The notes: generated by a model from the sequence alone, not told the origin. Counted from the first letter of the stretch, positions 15,513 through 23,258 are shown. The stretch is 64,000 nucleotides of DNA from Clostridiales bacterium (GCA_004553495.1 SFLE01000009.1:1-64000), one strand, 5' to 3'. Program-made: numbers and translations.

Positions 15513-17585
15513 TTGAGAAAGATAGCATTATGGGAGGCAAAGCACCCGAAAACGGTTCTTATAGCGGCGCTTTTGCTGCTCATACCGGCGTTTCTGGGCT
15601 TTTTCGGAACGAAGGTCAATTACGACATTTTGTCCTATCTGCCGGATGATCTGGAGTCGGTGCAGGGCGAGCAGGTGCTCGATAAGACCTTCAACACCGC
15701 CGGTATATCCATTGTCATAACCGAAAATATGCAGCCCAAGGACACCCTAGCGCTGAAAAATGAAATACTCAAGGTGGACGGCGTTTCATCCGTTATCTGG
15801 GTCGATACCATTGCCGATATAGGCATTCCAGCCGACATTCTGCCCGACACGCTCAGGGATATATTCTACAGCAGCGACGGCAGCCAGACAATGATGCTCG
15901 TGCGGTATGACAACACCGGCTCTGACGACAGCCAGCTCAAGGCGATAGCGCAGATAAAGGAGCTTCTGGGCAAAAACCGGTTCATGAGCGGGCTTTCCGT
16001 CGTCGTTGACGACACGCGAGAGATAGCGCAGACTCAGGCACCGCTTTATATAACGGTCGCCGTGGTGCTTGCGCTTATAGTCATGAGCGCCCTCATGGAG
16101 TCGTGGTTCCAGCCGCTTATCGTTCTGTTCTCGCTGGGACTTGCGGTACTGTACAACATGGGTACAAACATTTTCATGGGGCAGATCTCGTTTATAACCC
16201 AGTGCGTCGCGGCGGTGCTGCAGCTCGGAGTTACGATGGACTATTCCATATTCCTCATTGACCGCTATGCCGAGGAAAAGCCGCGGTTTGAAACGCGCGA
16301 GGAGGCGATGGCAGAGGCGGTCGCAAACTCGTTCACGGCGCTCATGGGCAGCTCGCTAACTACTGTTTTCGGATTTCTCGCCCTGTGCTTTATGAAGCTC
16401 GGGCTCGGTTTCGACATCGGTTTTGTCATGGCAAAGGGCGTTGTGTTCGGCATCCTTACGGTCGTATTCGTTCTGCCGTCGGTCGTGCTCATTTTTGAAA
16501 AGCAGATAATCAAATACCGCCACCGCAATTTCGTACCGAACTTTGAAAAGCTCAACAGGTTCAGCATAAAGCATAAAAAAGCGTTCGCGCTGGTGTTCCT
16601 GCTCCTGCTGGCTCCGGCGTATCTTATCCAGAAGGATATTCAGATGTACTACAGCATGGACAAGGCGCTGCCGTCGTACCTGACCTCAATGGAGGGACTC
16701 AGCAAGCTGAAAAACGACTTCGGCATGGCGTGCACGCAGTTTGTGATAATAGACGACACGCTGCCTGCGGAAAAGCTCATCGAAATGGAGCAGAAGATAC
16801 AGGCGCTCGACGGTGTGTCCTCACTTTTGGCGTATAACTCCATCGTGGGCTCCGCGATACCGGACGATATTCTGCCCGACGATATCTTATCGCTGTGCAA
16901 GCAGGACGGGAAGCAGCTTATGATGATAAACTCCGAGTACGGAGCGGCGACAGATGAGCTCACCGCGCAACTCAACGAGCTCGACGGCATAGTCAAGTCC
17001 TACGATCCGAATGCTTATATAACCGGTGAGGGTGCGATAACGCAGGGACTCATAGACACGACCGACCGCGACTTTACCGTTACTGCGATACTGTCGATAG
17101 CGGCGATATTCATTCTCATTGCCATATGCTTCAAATCGCCCTCGCTGCCGGTGATACTGGTTTTGTCGATAGAGCTTGCGATATGGATAAACCTTTCGAT
17201 AACGGTGCTCGGCGGCACGGTCGCGTCGTTTGTCGATCCCACGGTCGTAAACTGCGTGCAGCTCGGCGCGACGGTGGACTATGCCATACTGCTGACAACG
17301 CGTTTTCGTGAGGAACTGCGGCACCTGCCGCGCGACGAGGCGATGCTCAAAGCCGTTTCCGCGGCGCAGCAGTCGATATTCCAGAGCGCGGGCGTGTTCT
17401 TCGCCGCGACCTTCGGAGTTTACCTTGTGTGCGATATTTACATAGTCCGCGGAATGTGCGCGCTGCTTGCGCGCGGCGCTATCATAAGCGAGATAGTCAT
17501 AGTTCTGCTGCTTTCGCCGGTCCTGTGCGTGTGCGAGGGCTTCATTGCAAAAACCACCACTGGATGGAGGCTTAAAAAGACATGA
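15513..17585 (+). CDS. MMPL/RND-family exporter
   Basis: The 690-residue membrane protein is built as two similar halves, each with one N-terminal helix, a large extracytoplasmic loop of about 150 residues, and five further helices, as in MMPL transporters (RND superfamily). Both halves contain the family's TMDYSIFLIDRY / ATVDYAILLTTRFREE helix with charged residues used in proton transfer. The start codon is TTG, supported by AAAGAGG upstream and by the natural beginning RKIALWEAKHPK; no ATG is available. Its stop overlaps the next gene (ATGA), which encodes a lipoprotein, so both likely form one export or envelope-remodelling unit. Confidence 0.9.
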   Translation: MRKIALWEAKHPKTVLIAALLLLIPAFLGFFGTKVNYDILSYLPDDLESVQGEQVLDKTFNTAGISIVITENMQPKDTLALKNEILKVDGVSSVIWVDTIADIGIPADILPDTLRDIFYSSDGSQTMMLVRYDNTGSDDSQLKAIAQIKELLGKNRFMSGLSVVVDDTREIAQTQAPLYITVAVVLALIVMSALMESWFQPLIVLFSLGLAVLYNMGTNIFMGQISFITQCVAAVLQLGVTMDYSIFLIDRYAEEKPRFETREEAMAEAVANSFTALMGSSLTTVFGFLALCFMKLGLGFDIGFVMAKGVVFGILTVVFVLPSVVLIFEKQIIKYRHRNFVPNFEKLNRFSIKHKKAFALVFLLLLAPAYLIQKDIQMYYSMDKALPSYLTSMEGLSKLKNDFGMACTQFVIIDDTLPAEKLIEMEQKIQALDGVSSLLAYNSIVGSAIPDDILPDDILSLCKQDGKQLMMINSEYGAATDELTAQLNELDGIVKSYDPNAYITGEGAITQGLIDTTDRDFTVTAILSIAAIFILIAICFKSPSLPVILVLSIELAIWINLSITVLGGTVASFVDPTVVNCVQLGATVDYAILLTTRFREELRHLPRDEAMLKAVSAAQQSIFQSAGVFFAATFGVYLVCDIYIVRGMCALLARGAIISEIVIVLLLSPVLCVCEGFIAKTTTGWRLKKT

Positions 17586-19150
17586 AAACAAAACGATTTA
17601 TATGCCTTGTGCTCTCTTTATGTATGCTCACATCGCTCCTGTCCGGCTGCGGGAATAAGGACGATGACAACGAGCCCGAGCCCACCGCCGAGCCCACTCA
17701 GCGCGTGGAGTACGAGCTCGATGCCGACGCCGCCGTAAACAAGGAGGAGACCGTTTATATAAACATATCCCCCGACGGCGAGGTCAAAAAGGTCAGCGTT
17801 ACCGACCGCCTGCACACGGATATGCCGCAGGTGCGCATAGAGGATAAAAGCGACCTTAAAGGCATCCAGGATGTAAAGACCTTTGCCCAGCCGGTGTCCG
17901 ACGGGGATAAGCTGTACTGGGATATGGACTCCACCGATCTGTACTATTCCGGAACGACCGAAAATGCCCCTCCGATGAAGATCTCCGTTTCGTACACGCT
18001 TGACGGAAAGGAGATAAAGGGGGCGTCGCTCGCCGGAAAAAGCGGCGAGGTGACCATAAAAATTTCGGCTGAAAATATGCTCAAGAAGACCATCGGCGGC
18101 TATGACATAACCTGCCCGATGCTGTTTGTGTGCGGCATGATACTGCCGGATGAAAACTTCACGGAGGTCGAAACTCCCGACGGCGTTTTGCTGAGCGACG
18201 GCTCGCGCCAGCTCGTGTTTTTCGCGGGCATACCGGGCATGAACGAAAGCCTCGGACTGAATAATATGGGCATATCCTTCGGATCGACCCTCGGCGGCGG
18301 TGAGTTCACCGTCAAGGCGCAGGCAAAGGACTTCAAGCTCGGAAACATGATGTTCGTAGCCGTGCCGTTTTCCTCCATAAGCGCGCTGGGACCGGATGAT
18401 ATAAAGGTCGGCACCGAGAGCATAAAATCGCTTCTGACCGATATTCAGGGGCTCATGGGCTCGTTTGCATCGCTAAATATAACCGAGCTCGTGCAGATGC
18501 TCTACGGCGATGCGCAGCAGATAGAAAAGCTCATAAACGCCGTTGGTCAGGCGGCAAAGCTCTATAAGGAAAACAAGGCGCTTATAGATGTGCTCAATAA
18601 GTATGTCAACGAGGGGAACCTCGCAAAGCTTGAAAAGCTGCTCGCGGACATGGAGAAGATCGACACGAGCAAGCTCCAGTCGCTTGCGGAGTTCACGCAC
18701 CTCGGCGAGCTTTTGGATCTGCTCGCAAAGTTTGACAGCAACATAGGCGCGCTGGCGCAGTTTGCACGCGATTACATGGACATTGCGCCGACATTTGAAA
18801 GCCTGAACCGCGACCTGCAATCGCCCGAGGTGCAGAAATCGCTGGATAACCTGCCGAACATTTTAAACGAGCTGCGCTCGCTGGTCGATGTCATGCACGA
18901 GAGCCAGCAGATGCTCGAGCGGATGAACGAAATGCTCTCCGGCGACAGTCTGGCGAAGATAATAGAGTTTACGCAGAAGCTCGGAAACAGCGAGAGCATC
19001 GACAAGCTCACTCAGGCGCAGAAGCAGGATCTCTCCGAGCGCATGCAGGCATGGCTCGACTTCGGAAACGGCTATGATATATTCACCCAGCGCACCGATA
19101 AAATGACCTCGACCGTCACCTTCGTGTACAAATCCGGGGCAATAGGGTAG
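17582..19150 (+). CDS. Large lipoprotein partner of the MMPL exporter
   Basis: The 522-residue protein has a clear lipoprotein signal (LLSGCGN, Cys23) and an acidic Pro/Glu-rich linker just behind it. Residues about 60-310 look like beta-rich extracellular sequence; residues about 315-480 are rich in Leu, Lys and Glu with heptad-like spacing, consistent with long helices (IEKLINAVGQAAKLYKENKA). It resembles proteins found with MMPL exporters in Clostridia and recalls the extracellular part of YhgE/Pip-like proteins, but I cannot assign a reaction. Its start overlaps the MMPL stop by 4 bases, strong evidence for joint function at the outer face of the membrane. Confidence 0.75.
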   Translation: MKTKRFICLVLSLCMLTSLLSGCGNKDDDNEPEPTAEPTQRVEYELDADAAVNKEETVYINISPDGEVKKVSVTDRLHTDMPQVRIEDKSDLKGIQDVKTFAQPVSDGDKLYWDMDSTDLYYSGTTENAPPMKISVSYTLDGKEIKGASLAGKSGEVTIKISAENMLKKTIGGYDITCPMLFVCGMILPDENFTEVETPDGVLLSDGSRQLVFFAGIPGMNESLGLNNMGISFGSTLGGGEFTVKAQAKDFKLGNMMFVAVPFSSISALGPDDIKVGTESIKSLLTDIQGLMGSFASLNITELVQMLYGDAQQIEKLINAVGQAAKLYKENKALIDVLNKYVNEGNLAKLEKLLADMEKIDTSKLQSLAEFTHLGELLDLLAKFDSNIGALAQFARDYMDIAPTFESLNRDLQSPEVQKSLDNLPNILNELRSLVDVMHESQQMLERMNEMLSGDSLAKIIEFTQKLGNSESIDKLTQAQKQDLSERMQAWLDFGNGYDIFTQRTDKMTSTVTFVYKSGAIG

Positions 19151-19267
19151 GCTATGGGCAGACCAATACGCAAGGGCGGCAGACTTGCAGCTTACGACTA
19201 CAACCTTCCGGAGGTATATTTTGTCACAATATGCACCTCCGGTCGCCGAGAGCTCTTTTGGGATGCC

Positions 19268-19290
19268 GTAGGGGCGAGCAGTGCTCGCCC
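19268..19290 (-). repeat. REP-like palindrome inside the transposase gene (reverse orientation)
   Basis: GTAG precedes the perfect palindrome GGGCGAGCA-G-TGCTCGCCC (19272-19290). Read on the minus strand it has the same order, palindrome then CTAC, as the copies at 800 and 19439. Confidence 0.75.
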
Positions 19291-19438
19291 GATAAAACCT
19301 AAGCTCAGTACAGAGGGAAAGATAGTTGAGGCGGCTATAAATTCCGTTCCTGCCAGCTATCCGTCTGTGATGATAGATAATTACGCAATAATGCCGGACC
19401 ATGTTCACATTCTGCTGAGAATAGACTGCGGCGAAAGC

Positions 19439-19464
19439 GGGCGACCATTGGTCGCCCCTACAGT
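19439..19464 (+). repeat. REP-like palindrome inside the transposase gene (forward orientation)
   Basis: GGGCGACCA-T-TGGTCGCCC (19439-19457) followed by CTACAGT. It differs from the intergenic copy at 800-825 only in the central base. Confidence 0.8.
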
Positions 19465-19629
19465 CTCGACTGTGGTGCAGCAGCTAAAGGGTAAGATAGC
19501 AAGGAGCCTCGGTGCGGGAGTGTGTCAAAAATCATTCTATGACCATGTGATCCGCAGTGAGAGTGATTATAAGGAGACATGGAAGTATATCGAGTCAAAT
19601 CCATCGAAGTGGCTGGAAAAAAGCTTAAT

Positions 19630-19658
19630 AAAAAAGGACTGCTTTGCAGTCCTTTTTT
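19630..19658. terminator. Bidirectional terminator between transposase and deaminase genes
   Basis: GGACTGC-ttt-GCAGTCC (19636-19652) is flanked by A6 and T6. It is read through in frame by the transposase open reading frame. Confidence 0.8.
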
Positions 19659-20142
19659 ACTGTATCCAGAATGTTGAGTCGTCGTTTTTTATCCAGTCGT
19701 CGACCGAGACGACGGAAAAGTCGCTCTCACCGGTGCGGATTATGACTCTCTCAATGCCCGCGTTTATTACCTGACGGCGGCACATCGAGCAGCTCGTTGC
19801 GTTTTTTAAGAGCTCGCCGGTCTGCGCATCGCGCCCGACAAGGTACAGCGTTGAGCCGATCATATCGCGTCGGGACGCCGAGATTATGGCGTTTGCCTCA
19901 GCGTGAACGCTGCGGCACAGCTCGTACCGCTCGCCGGAGGGTATCTTCATCTCGACCCGCGCGCACCTTCCGGCGTCGGTGCAGTTTATCCTGCCGCGCG
20001 GCGCACCGTTGTAACCGGTGGAAATAATCTCGTCGTTTCTGACGATTATCGCGCCGTACATGCGCCTTAAACAGGTCGAACGCTGCAAGACGGCATCGGC
20101 TATATCGAGATAGTAGTTTTCCTTGCTTTTGCGGTTGTCCAT
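19657..20142 (-). CDS. comEB: Deoxycytidylate (dCMP) deaminase-like protein, ComEB type
   Basis: The 161-residue zinc enzyme has the CDA signature SVHAEANAI near residue 80 and the second zinc motif ATSCSMCRRQV near residue 117. The insertion between residues 45 and 70 with several Cys (INCTDAGRCARVEMKIPSG) is typical of the dCMP deaminase group, which makes dUMP for thymidylate synthesis and is regulated by dCTP. The ATG at 20142 is chosen because GGAGGG lies 7 bases upstream. The gene stands alone, facing the transposase and 32 bases downstream of the YitT gene. Confidence 0.88.
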   Translation of the reverse strand: MDNRKSKENYYLDIADAVLQRSTCLRRMYGAIIVRNDEIISTGYNGAPRGRINCTDAGRCARVEMKIPSGERYELCRSVHAEANAIISASRRDMIGSTLYLVGRDAQTGELLKNATSCSMCRRQVINAGIERVIIRTGESDFSVVSVDDWIKNDDSTFWIQ

Positions 20143-20174
20143 ATCCAAGCCCTCCGAAAATGTATGTAGCTATT

Positions 20175-21047
20175 TTACTGTGCCTTGGCTTTCCCGTCAA
20201 TAGCCTCGCTGTTTTTGATGTGGTTTCCGATTATCTCGGACACCTCGGAGATGGTGACGAACGCGCTGACATCCGCCTGGCTGATTATCTGCTTGAGCTG
20301 GTTTACCTCAACTCGGGTGATAACGCAGTACAGGACCGTTTTGCCGCTGCCGGAAACGAGACCCTCGGCGTTTATGAATGTGCAGGTGCGCCCGAGACGC
20401 TGGTAGATAGTGTCGGCAAGCTCCTGCGCGTGCTCGGTTATTATCATGGCTGCCTTTGCCTGCTCCATGCCCTCCTGAACGATGTCGATTATCTTAAAGG
20501 TTATGAAGTAGGTGAGCAGCGAGAGCATGGCTCTGTCCCAGCCGAAAAGTATGCCGGCGGTGATATAGATGAATATGTTTATCATGAATATGATCTGACC
20601 GGTCGATGCGCCGACATTTTTGGAAAGCAGCATCGCGGCGATCTCGGTACCGTCAAGGCAGCCGCCGTGACGCAGCACCGTGCCGACGCCTATGCCGAGC
20701 AGAACGCCGCCGAACACCACTGCCAGCAGCTCGGAGCTCGTAACGGTGGGGACGAGTTTGAAAAGCTCGAGAAAGCCGGAGAACGCCGCCATTGCGATAA
20801 CGGCGCGCACAAGAAAGCGCTTGCCCAGCGCCTTGTAGCCGACGAAGAAAAACGGAATGTTTATAACGATAACGAGTACGCTCAGCCGAATGCTCGACAG
20901 GTAGTTTATCATCATGCTCACGCCGGTGACGCCGCCGTCAAGTATCGTGTTCGGAATAAGAAAGCATTCAATTGAAAACGCCGCGCAGCCCGCACCCACG
21001 AGTATCATAAACACGGGAAGCAGGTGTTCTTTCAAAAAGTATTTCAT
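20175..21047 (-). CDS. YitT-family membrane protein (DUF161 plus DUF2179)
   Basis: The 290-residue protein has five to six N-terminal hydrophobic helices with the family sequences IPNTILDGGVTGVSMM and GIGVGTVLRHGGCLDGTE, followed by a soluble C-terminal domain of about 80 residues (AAMIITEHAQELADTIYQRL, CVITRVEVNQLKQII). This is the YitT arrangement; the biochemical role of the family is unknown. The start at 21047 has AAGGTGG upstream and is preferred over one at 21062. It is transcribed between a KdpE-like regulator gene and the deaminase gene. Confidence 0.88.
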   Translation of the reverse strand: MKYFLKEHLLPVFMILVGAGCAAFSIECFLIPNTILDGGVTGVSMMINYLSSIRLSVLVIVINIPFFFVGYKALGKRFLVRAVIAMAAFSGFLELFKLVPTVTSSELLAVVFGGVLLGIGVGTVLRHGGCLDGTEIAAMLLSKNVGASTGQIIFMINIFIYITAGILFGWDRAMLSLLTYFITFKIIDIVQEGMEQAKAAMIITEHAQELADTIYQRLGRTCTFINAEGLVSGSGKTVLYCVITRVEVNQLKQIISQADVSAFVTISEVSEIIGNHIKNSEAIDGKAKAQ

Positions 21048-21070
21048 CCGATCCACCTTCATTAAAAATT

Positions 21071-21101
21071 GCGGTATAATATCCCACTGACATTATACCG
21101 C
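21071..21101 (-). promoter_or_regulatory. Perfect 10-base inverted repeat upstream of the YitT gene
   Basis: GCGGTATAAT (21071-21080) and ATTATACCGC (21092-21101) form a perfect inverted repeat 24 bases before the YitT start. On the minus strand the first arm includes TATAAT and the second arm is followed by AATTTTT, so it may be an operator over a -10 element or a terminator after the regulator gene. Confidence 0.5.
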
Positions 21102-21142
21102 GGATAAATATGAGTTTTGGTAAACTAAGGGTAAAATTTTTT

Positions 21143-21850
21143 TCAGTCGCCCTCGACCATGCGGTAGCCAACGCCGATCTCGGTGAAGATATACTGCGGC
21201 TCGGCGGGGTTTTTCTCGATCTTGCGACGGATGTTTGCCATGTGAACGCGCAGCGACTGATTGTTGCCCCTCGTGCCGGGACCCCACAGCTCTTTTATGA
21301 TGTAGTCATAGGTCAGCACCTTGCCTGCGCACTTGCCCAGCAGAGCGACTATCTTGTACTCGTTCTGCGTAAGCCCCGCGTTTTGCCCGCTTACGAGCAC
21401 CTGATGCTTGTCATAGTCTATCTCGAGATCACCGGACTTGAACTTTCCGGTTGTGGCGATGGTCTCGTTTGCAAGACCCGTGCGGGTGTGGCGGATGGCT
21501 GTGCGGATGCGCGCGAGCAGCTCGCCGGCTCCGAACGGCTTTGTTATGTAGTCGTCCGCGCCGAGATCGAGCGCCTCGACCTTGTCGCGCTCATGCGCTC
21601 TGGCGGATACGACGACTATCGGCAGCAGCGTCCATTCGCGCACGGATTTTATTATTTGCAGCCCGTCTATATCCGGCAGCCCGAGGTCAAGGATTATGAG
21701 ATCGGGGCAGTGTGAGGTTATCATGGAATATGCCTCGGCACCCGAGCGGGCGACTATGACATCATAATCGTTTGAGGTAAGAATGGTGCGCAGGAAGTTT
21801 GTGATGCTGCGCTCGTCCTCAACGATGAGTATTTTGTCGCGTATGTTCAT
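21143..21850 (-). CDS. kdpE: OmpR-family response regulator, KdpE-like
   Basis: The 235-residue regulator has an N-terminal receiver with acidic pocket VEDE, phosphoacceptor LIILDLGLPDIDG (Asp near 53) and KPFGAGELLAR, then a C-terminal winged helix ending VHMANIRRKIEKNPAEPQYIFTEIGVGYRM. The last phrase and the length fit the KdpE group, usually controlling potassium uptake. Its start overlaps the stop of the kinase gene. No kdpFABC genes are in the window, so the target may be distant, or the neighbouring YitT gene. Confidence 0.88.
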   Translation of the reverse strand: MNIRDKILIVEDERSITNFLRTILTSNDYDVIVARSGAEAYSMITSHCPDLIILDLGLPDIDGLQIIKSVREWTLLPIVVVSARAHERDKVEALDLGADDYITKPFGAGELLARIRTAIRHTRTGLANETIATTGKFKSGDLEIDYDKHQVLVSGQNAGLTQNEYKIVALLGKCAGKVLTYDYIIKELWGPGTRGNNQSLRVHMANIRRKIEKNPAEPQYIFTEIGVGYRMVEGD

Positions 21851-22935
21851 TGCTCGTCATCCTCCATATCCATAGGAATTATAAATTCAAATATTGCACC
21901 GCCCGAGGGTCTGTTTTTGCCGCTTATACTGCCGCCGTGGGCGGATACTATCGCCTGACACGCCGCAAGACCTATGCCGCGGAAGCGGTTGCTGTCAAAC
22001 GATTTGCCGTCGGCGGGGTCTATCTGACCGCGGAACAGAACGGGTATGATGTCCGGATCGAGTCCCGCGCCGTTATCCGAAACGCAGAAATGCATCTGTC
22101 CGCCGGAAATATGGACATCAACTGAAAGCTCCGTCATGCCCTCGGCGTGCTTGACGGCGTTATCGAGCAGATTCATGAGCACCTGCTCTATGAGCATTGC
22201 GTCAACGCTCACGAGCACTGGCTCATCCGGTATCTTCACCGTGAGGGGTACATCGGGATGGCGCTTTTTGAAGTTCGAGACGCACTCGCCGACTATCTCC
22301 TCGACAAGCTCGGGGCTTTTTTCTATGCTCGCCTGCTCGGTGCCGCTTATCCGCGTTATCGACAGCAGGTTTTCCACCATGCGCACGAGCCACTCTGCAT
22401 CCTGCTTGGCATCGCTCAGAAGCTCGATGCGGGCATCGTGTGGAAGGCGCTCATCCTCGTTCATGACCGTGTCTATAGACCCGATTATCGAGGTCAGCGG
22501 CGTTCTTAGGTCATGCGAGATCGCCCTTAACAGATCCGCGCGCAGCTGTGCCTGAGCCGCTTCGTGCCGGAGCTTTTCCTGCTCGCGCGTGCGGGTGGTG
22601 AGCGTTGAAATAACGACGGAAACGGCAAGCATCGTGAGAAAGGTTATCGGGTAGCCGTATATGGAGAAGTTGAGCTTCATATACGGGTAGGTGAAAGCGT
22701 AGTTAACGCCGATAACGCTTATGACCGATGCCACAACGCCGTAAAAATATCCGTCCGTCAGCAGCGAAACGACCAGCACTGCGAGGATAAACACCATCGG
22801 CACGAAGGTGTCGGTGGTTCCCACGCGGCTGAGCGATGAGCACAGCACCCATGCAATGCCCAAAACGAGCAGAAGTATCAGCCAGTTGCGTACTGTTCTC
22901 AGTATTTCGTTTTCAATGTGTTTCCTCTTTTTCAT
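21847..22935 (-). CDS. DUF4118 sensor histidine kinase (C-terminal KdpD-like)
   Basis: The 362-residue kinase starts with four hydrophobic helices (about 18-110) of the DUF4118 type, then has a dimerisation helix with phosphoacceptor ISHDLRTPLTSIIGSID and the ATP-binding blocks MNLLDNAVKHAEG, VSDNGAGLDP and FRGIGLAACQAIV. It lacks the N-terminal KdpD and USP domains of full KdpD. The start at 22935 begins the natural MKKRKH sequence. There is no Shine-Dalgarno site; instead TGCTATAAT sits 6 bases upstream, so the message is probably leaderless. It overlaps the regulator gene by 4 bases. Confidence 0.87.
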   Translation of the reverse strand: MKKRKHIENEILRTVRNWLILLLVLGIAWVLCSSLSRVGTTDTFVPMVFILAVLVVSLLTDGYFYGVVASVISVIGVNYAFTYPYMKLNFSIYGYPITFLTMLAVSVVISTLTTRTREQEKLRHEAAQAQLRADLLRAISHDLRTPLTSIIGSIDTVMNEDERLPHDARIELLSDAKQDAEWLVRMVENLLSITRISGTEQASIEKSPELVEEIVGECVSNFKKRHPDVPLTVKIPDEPVLVSVDAMLIEQVLMNLLDNAVKHAEGMTELSVDVHISGGQMHFCVSDNGAGLDPDIIPVLFRGQIDPADGKSFDSNRFRGIGLAACQAIVSAHGGSISGKNRPSGGAIFEFIIPMDMEDDEQ

Positions 22936-22941
22936 GAGTAA

Positions 22942-22950
22942 ATTATAGCA
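22942..22950 (-). promoter_or_regulatory. Extended -10 promoter abutting the kinase start codon
   Basis: On the minus strand TGCTATAAT ends 6 bases before the ATG (22933-22935), placing the expected transcription start at the A of the start codon. Confidence 0.6.
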
Positions 22951-23013
22951 TACGCTGTGTAAAGACTGTGTTAAGAAATTTATATCCTCTTGATAATAAA
23001 TGCGCAAACGCTG

Positions 23014-23042
23014 TTGACAAAATCCGCACAATAGCGTATTAT
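23014..23042 (+). promoter_or_regulatory. Strong sigma-A promoter of the cysK-cysE operon
   Basis: Consensus TTGACA (23014-23019) and TATTAT (23037-23042) separated by exactly 17 bases. Transcription should begin near 23049, leaving a leader of about 210 bases before cysK. Confidence 0.85.
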
Positions 23043-23068
23043 GCTTATAGCAAAACCCCATTTGTATT

Positions 23069-23077
23069 ATAGGAATT
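23069..23077 (+). promoter_or_regulatory. ATAGGAATT box shared with the iscR operator
   Basis: The 9-base sequence is identical to the right half of the inverted repeat around the iscR promoter (12688-12696). Here it lies about 20 bases after the expected transcription start, just before the ribosome site of the leader peptide. A regulatory link through the Rrf2 protein is an inference. Confidence 0.35.
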
Positions 23078-23093
23078 GAAAGGAGCGGCGATC

Positions 23094-23174
23094 GTGTACA
23101 TTGCAAACGCAGTAGTTATGAATACCTGTTGTGGCATCTGCGTCTGTCGATGTCAGCGTCGTCGTATGCCTTGA
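23094..23174 (+). CDS. Cys-rich leader peptide of the cysK-cysE operon
   Basis: A GTG-started frame of 26 codons has AGGAG 8 bases upstream and lies wholly between the promoter and an intrinsic terminator. Its second half encodes CCGICVCRCQRRR: five cysteine codons within nine positions followed by an arginine cluster, a composition unlike any ordinary protein here. Peptides of this kind act as sensors: ribosomes slow at the cysteine codons when Cys-tRNA is scarce and change folding of the downstream RNA. The gene behind it makes cysteine, so the match of codon and pathway is strong. No experiment supports it yet. Confidence 0.75.
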   Translation: MYIANAVVMNTCCGICVCRCQRRRMP

Positions 23175-23200
23175 TAGGGTCTGATACCCATGTTATGCAG

Positions 23201-23232
23201 CGGCGATGCTTTTATGGCATCGCCGTTTTTTT
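23201..23232 (+). terminator. Attenuator terminator between leader peptide and cysK
   Basis: CGGCGATGC (23201-23209) pairs with GCATCGCCG (23217-23225) and is followed by seven T. The sequence CGGCGAT also occurs at 23086-23092 in the ribosome-binding region of the leader, so that region could compete for the terminator's 3' arm and act as antiterminator. A small GGGT/ACCC hairpin lies between (23177-23189). Confidence 0.85.
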
Positions 23233-23258
23233 ATATTTAAAGATGAGAGGTAAGGGCA

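Larger units (their letters stand above)
19154..19774 (+). mobile_element. REP-associated tyrosine transposase (RAYT, Y1/IS200-like HUH)
   Basis: The protein has the HUH motif in IMPDHVHILLRI (near residue 85), the catalytic tyrosine region SFYDHVIRSESDY and the family end YIESNPSKW near residue 153. These enzymes cut single-stranded DNA at REP hairpins. Two REP palindromes lie inside this coding sequence (19268-19290 and 19439-19464) and are translated in frame as GASSARPI and SGRPLVAPT. After about residue 157 the frame runs through an intrinsic terminator and overlaps the convergent deaminase gene by over 100 bases, so the natural end has probably been lost or shifted. It starts 3 bases after the lipoprotein gene without a clear ribosome site. 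Confidence 0.85.

Noticed and set aside
21873..21882. ATAGGAATTA box near the 3' end of the KdpD-like kinase gene
   Set aside because: It is the reverse complement of normal codons (IIPMDM) at the end of the kinase and is not near a promoter; probably chance.
21143..22935. Complete Kdp potassium system
   Set aside because: Only the two-component genes are present; no kdpA, kdpB or kdpC in the window, so the potassium link is by homology only.
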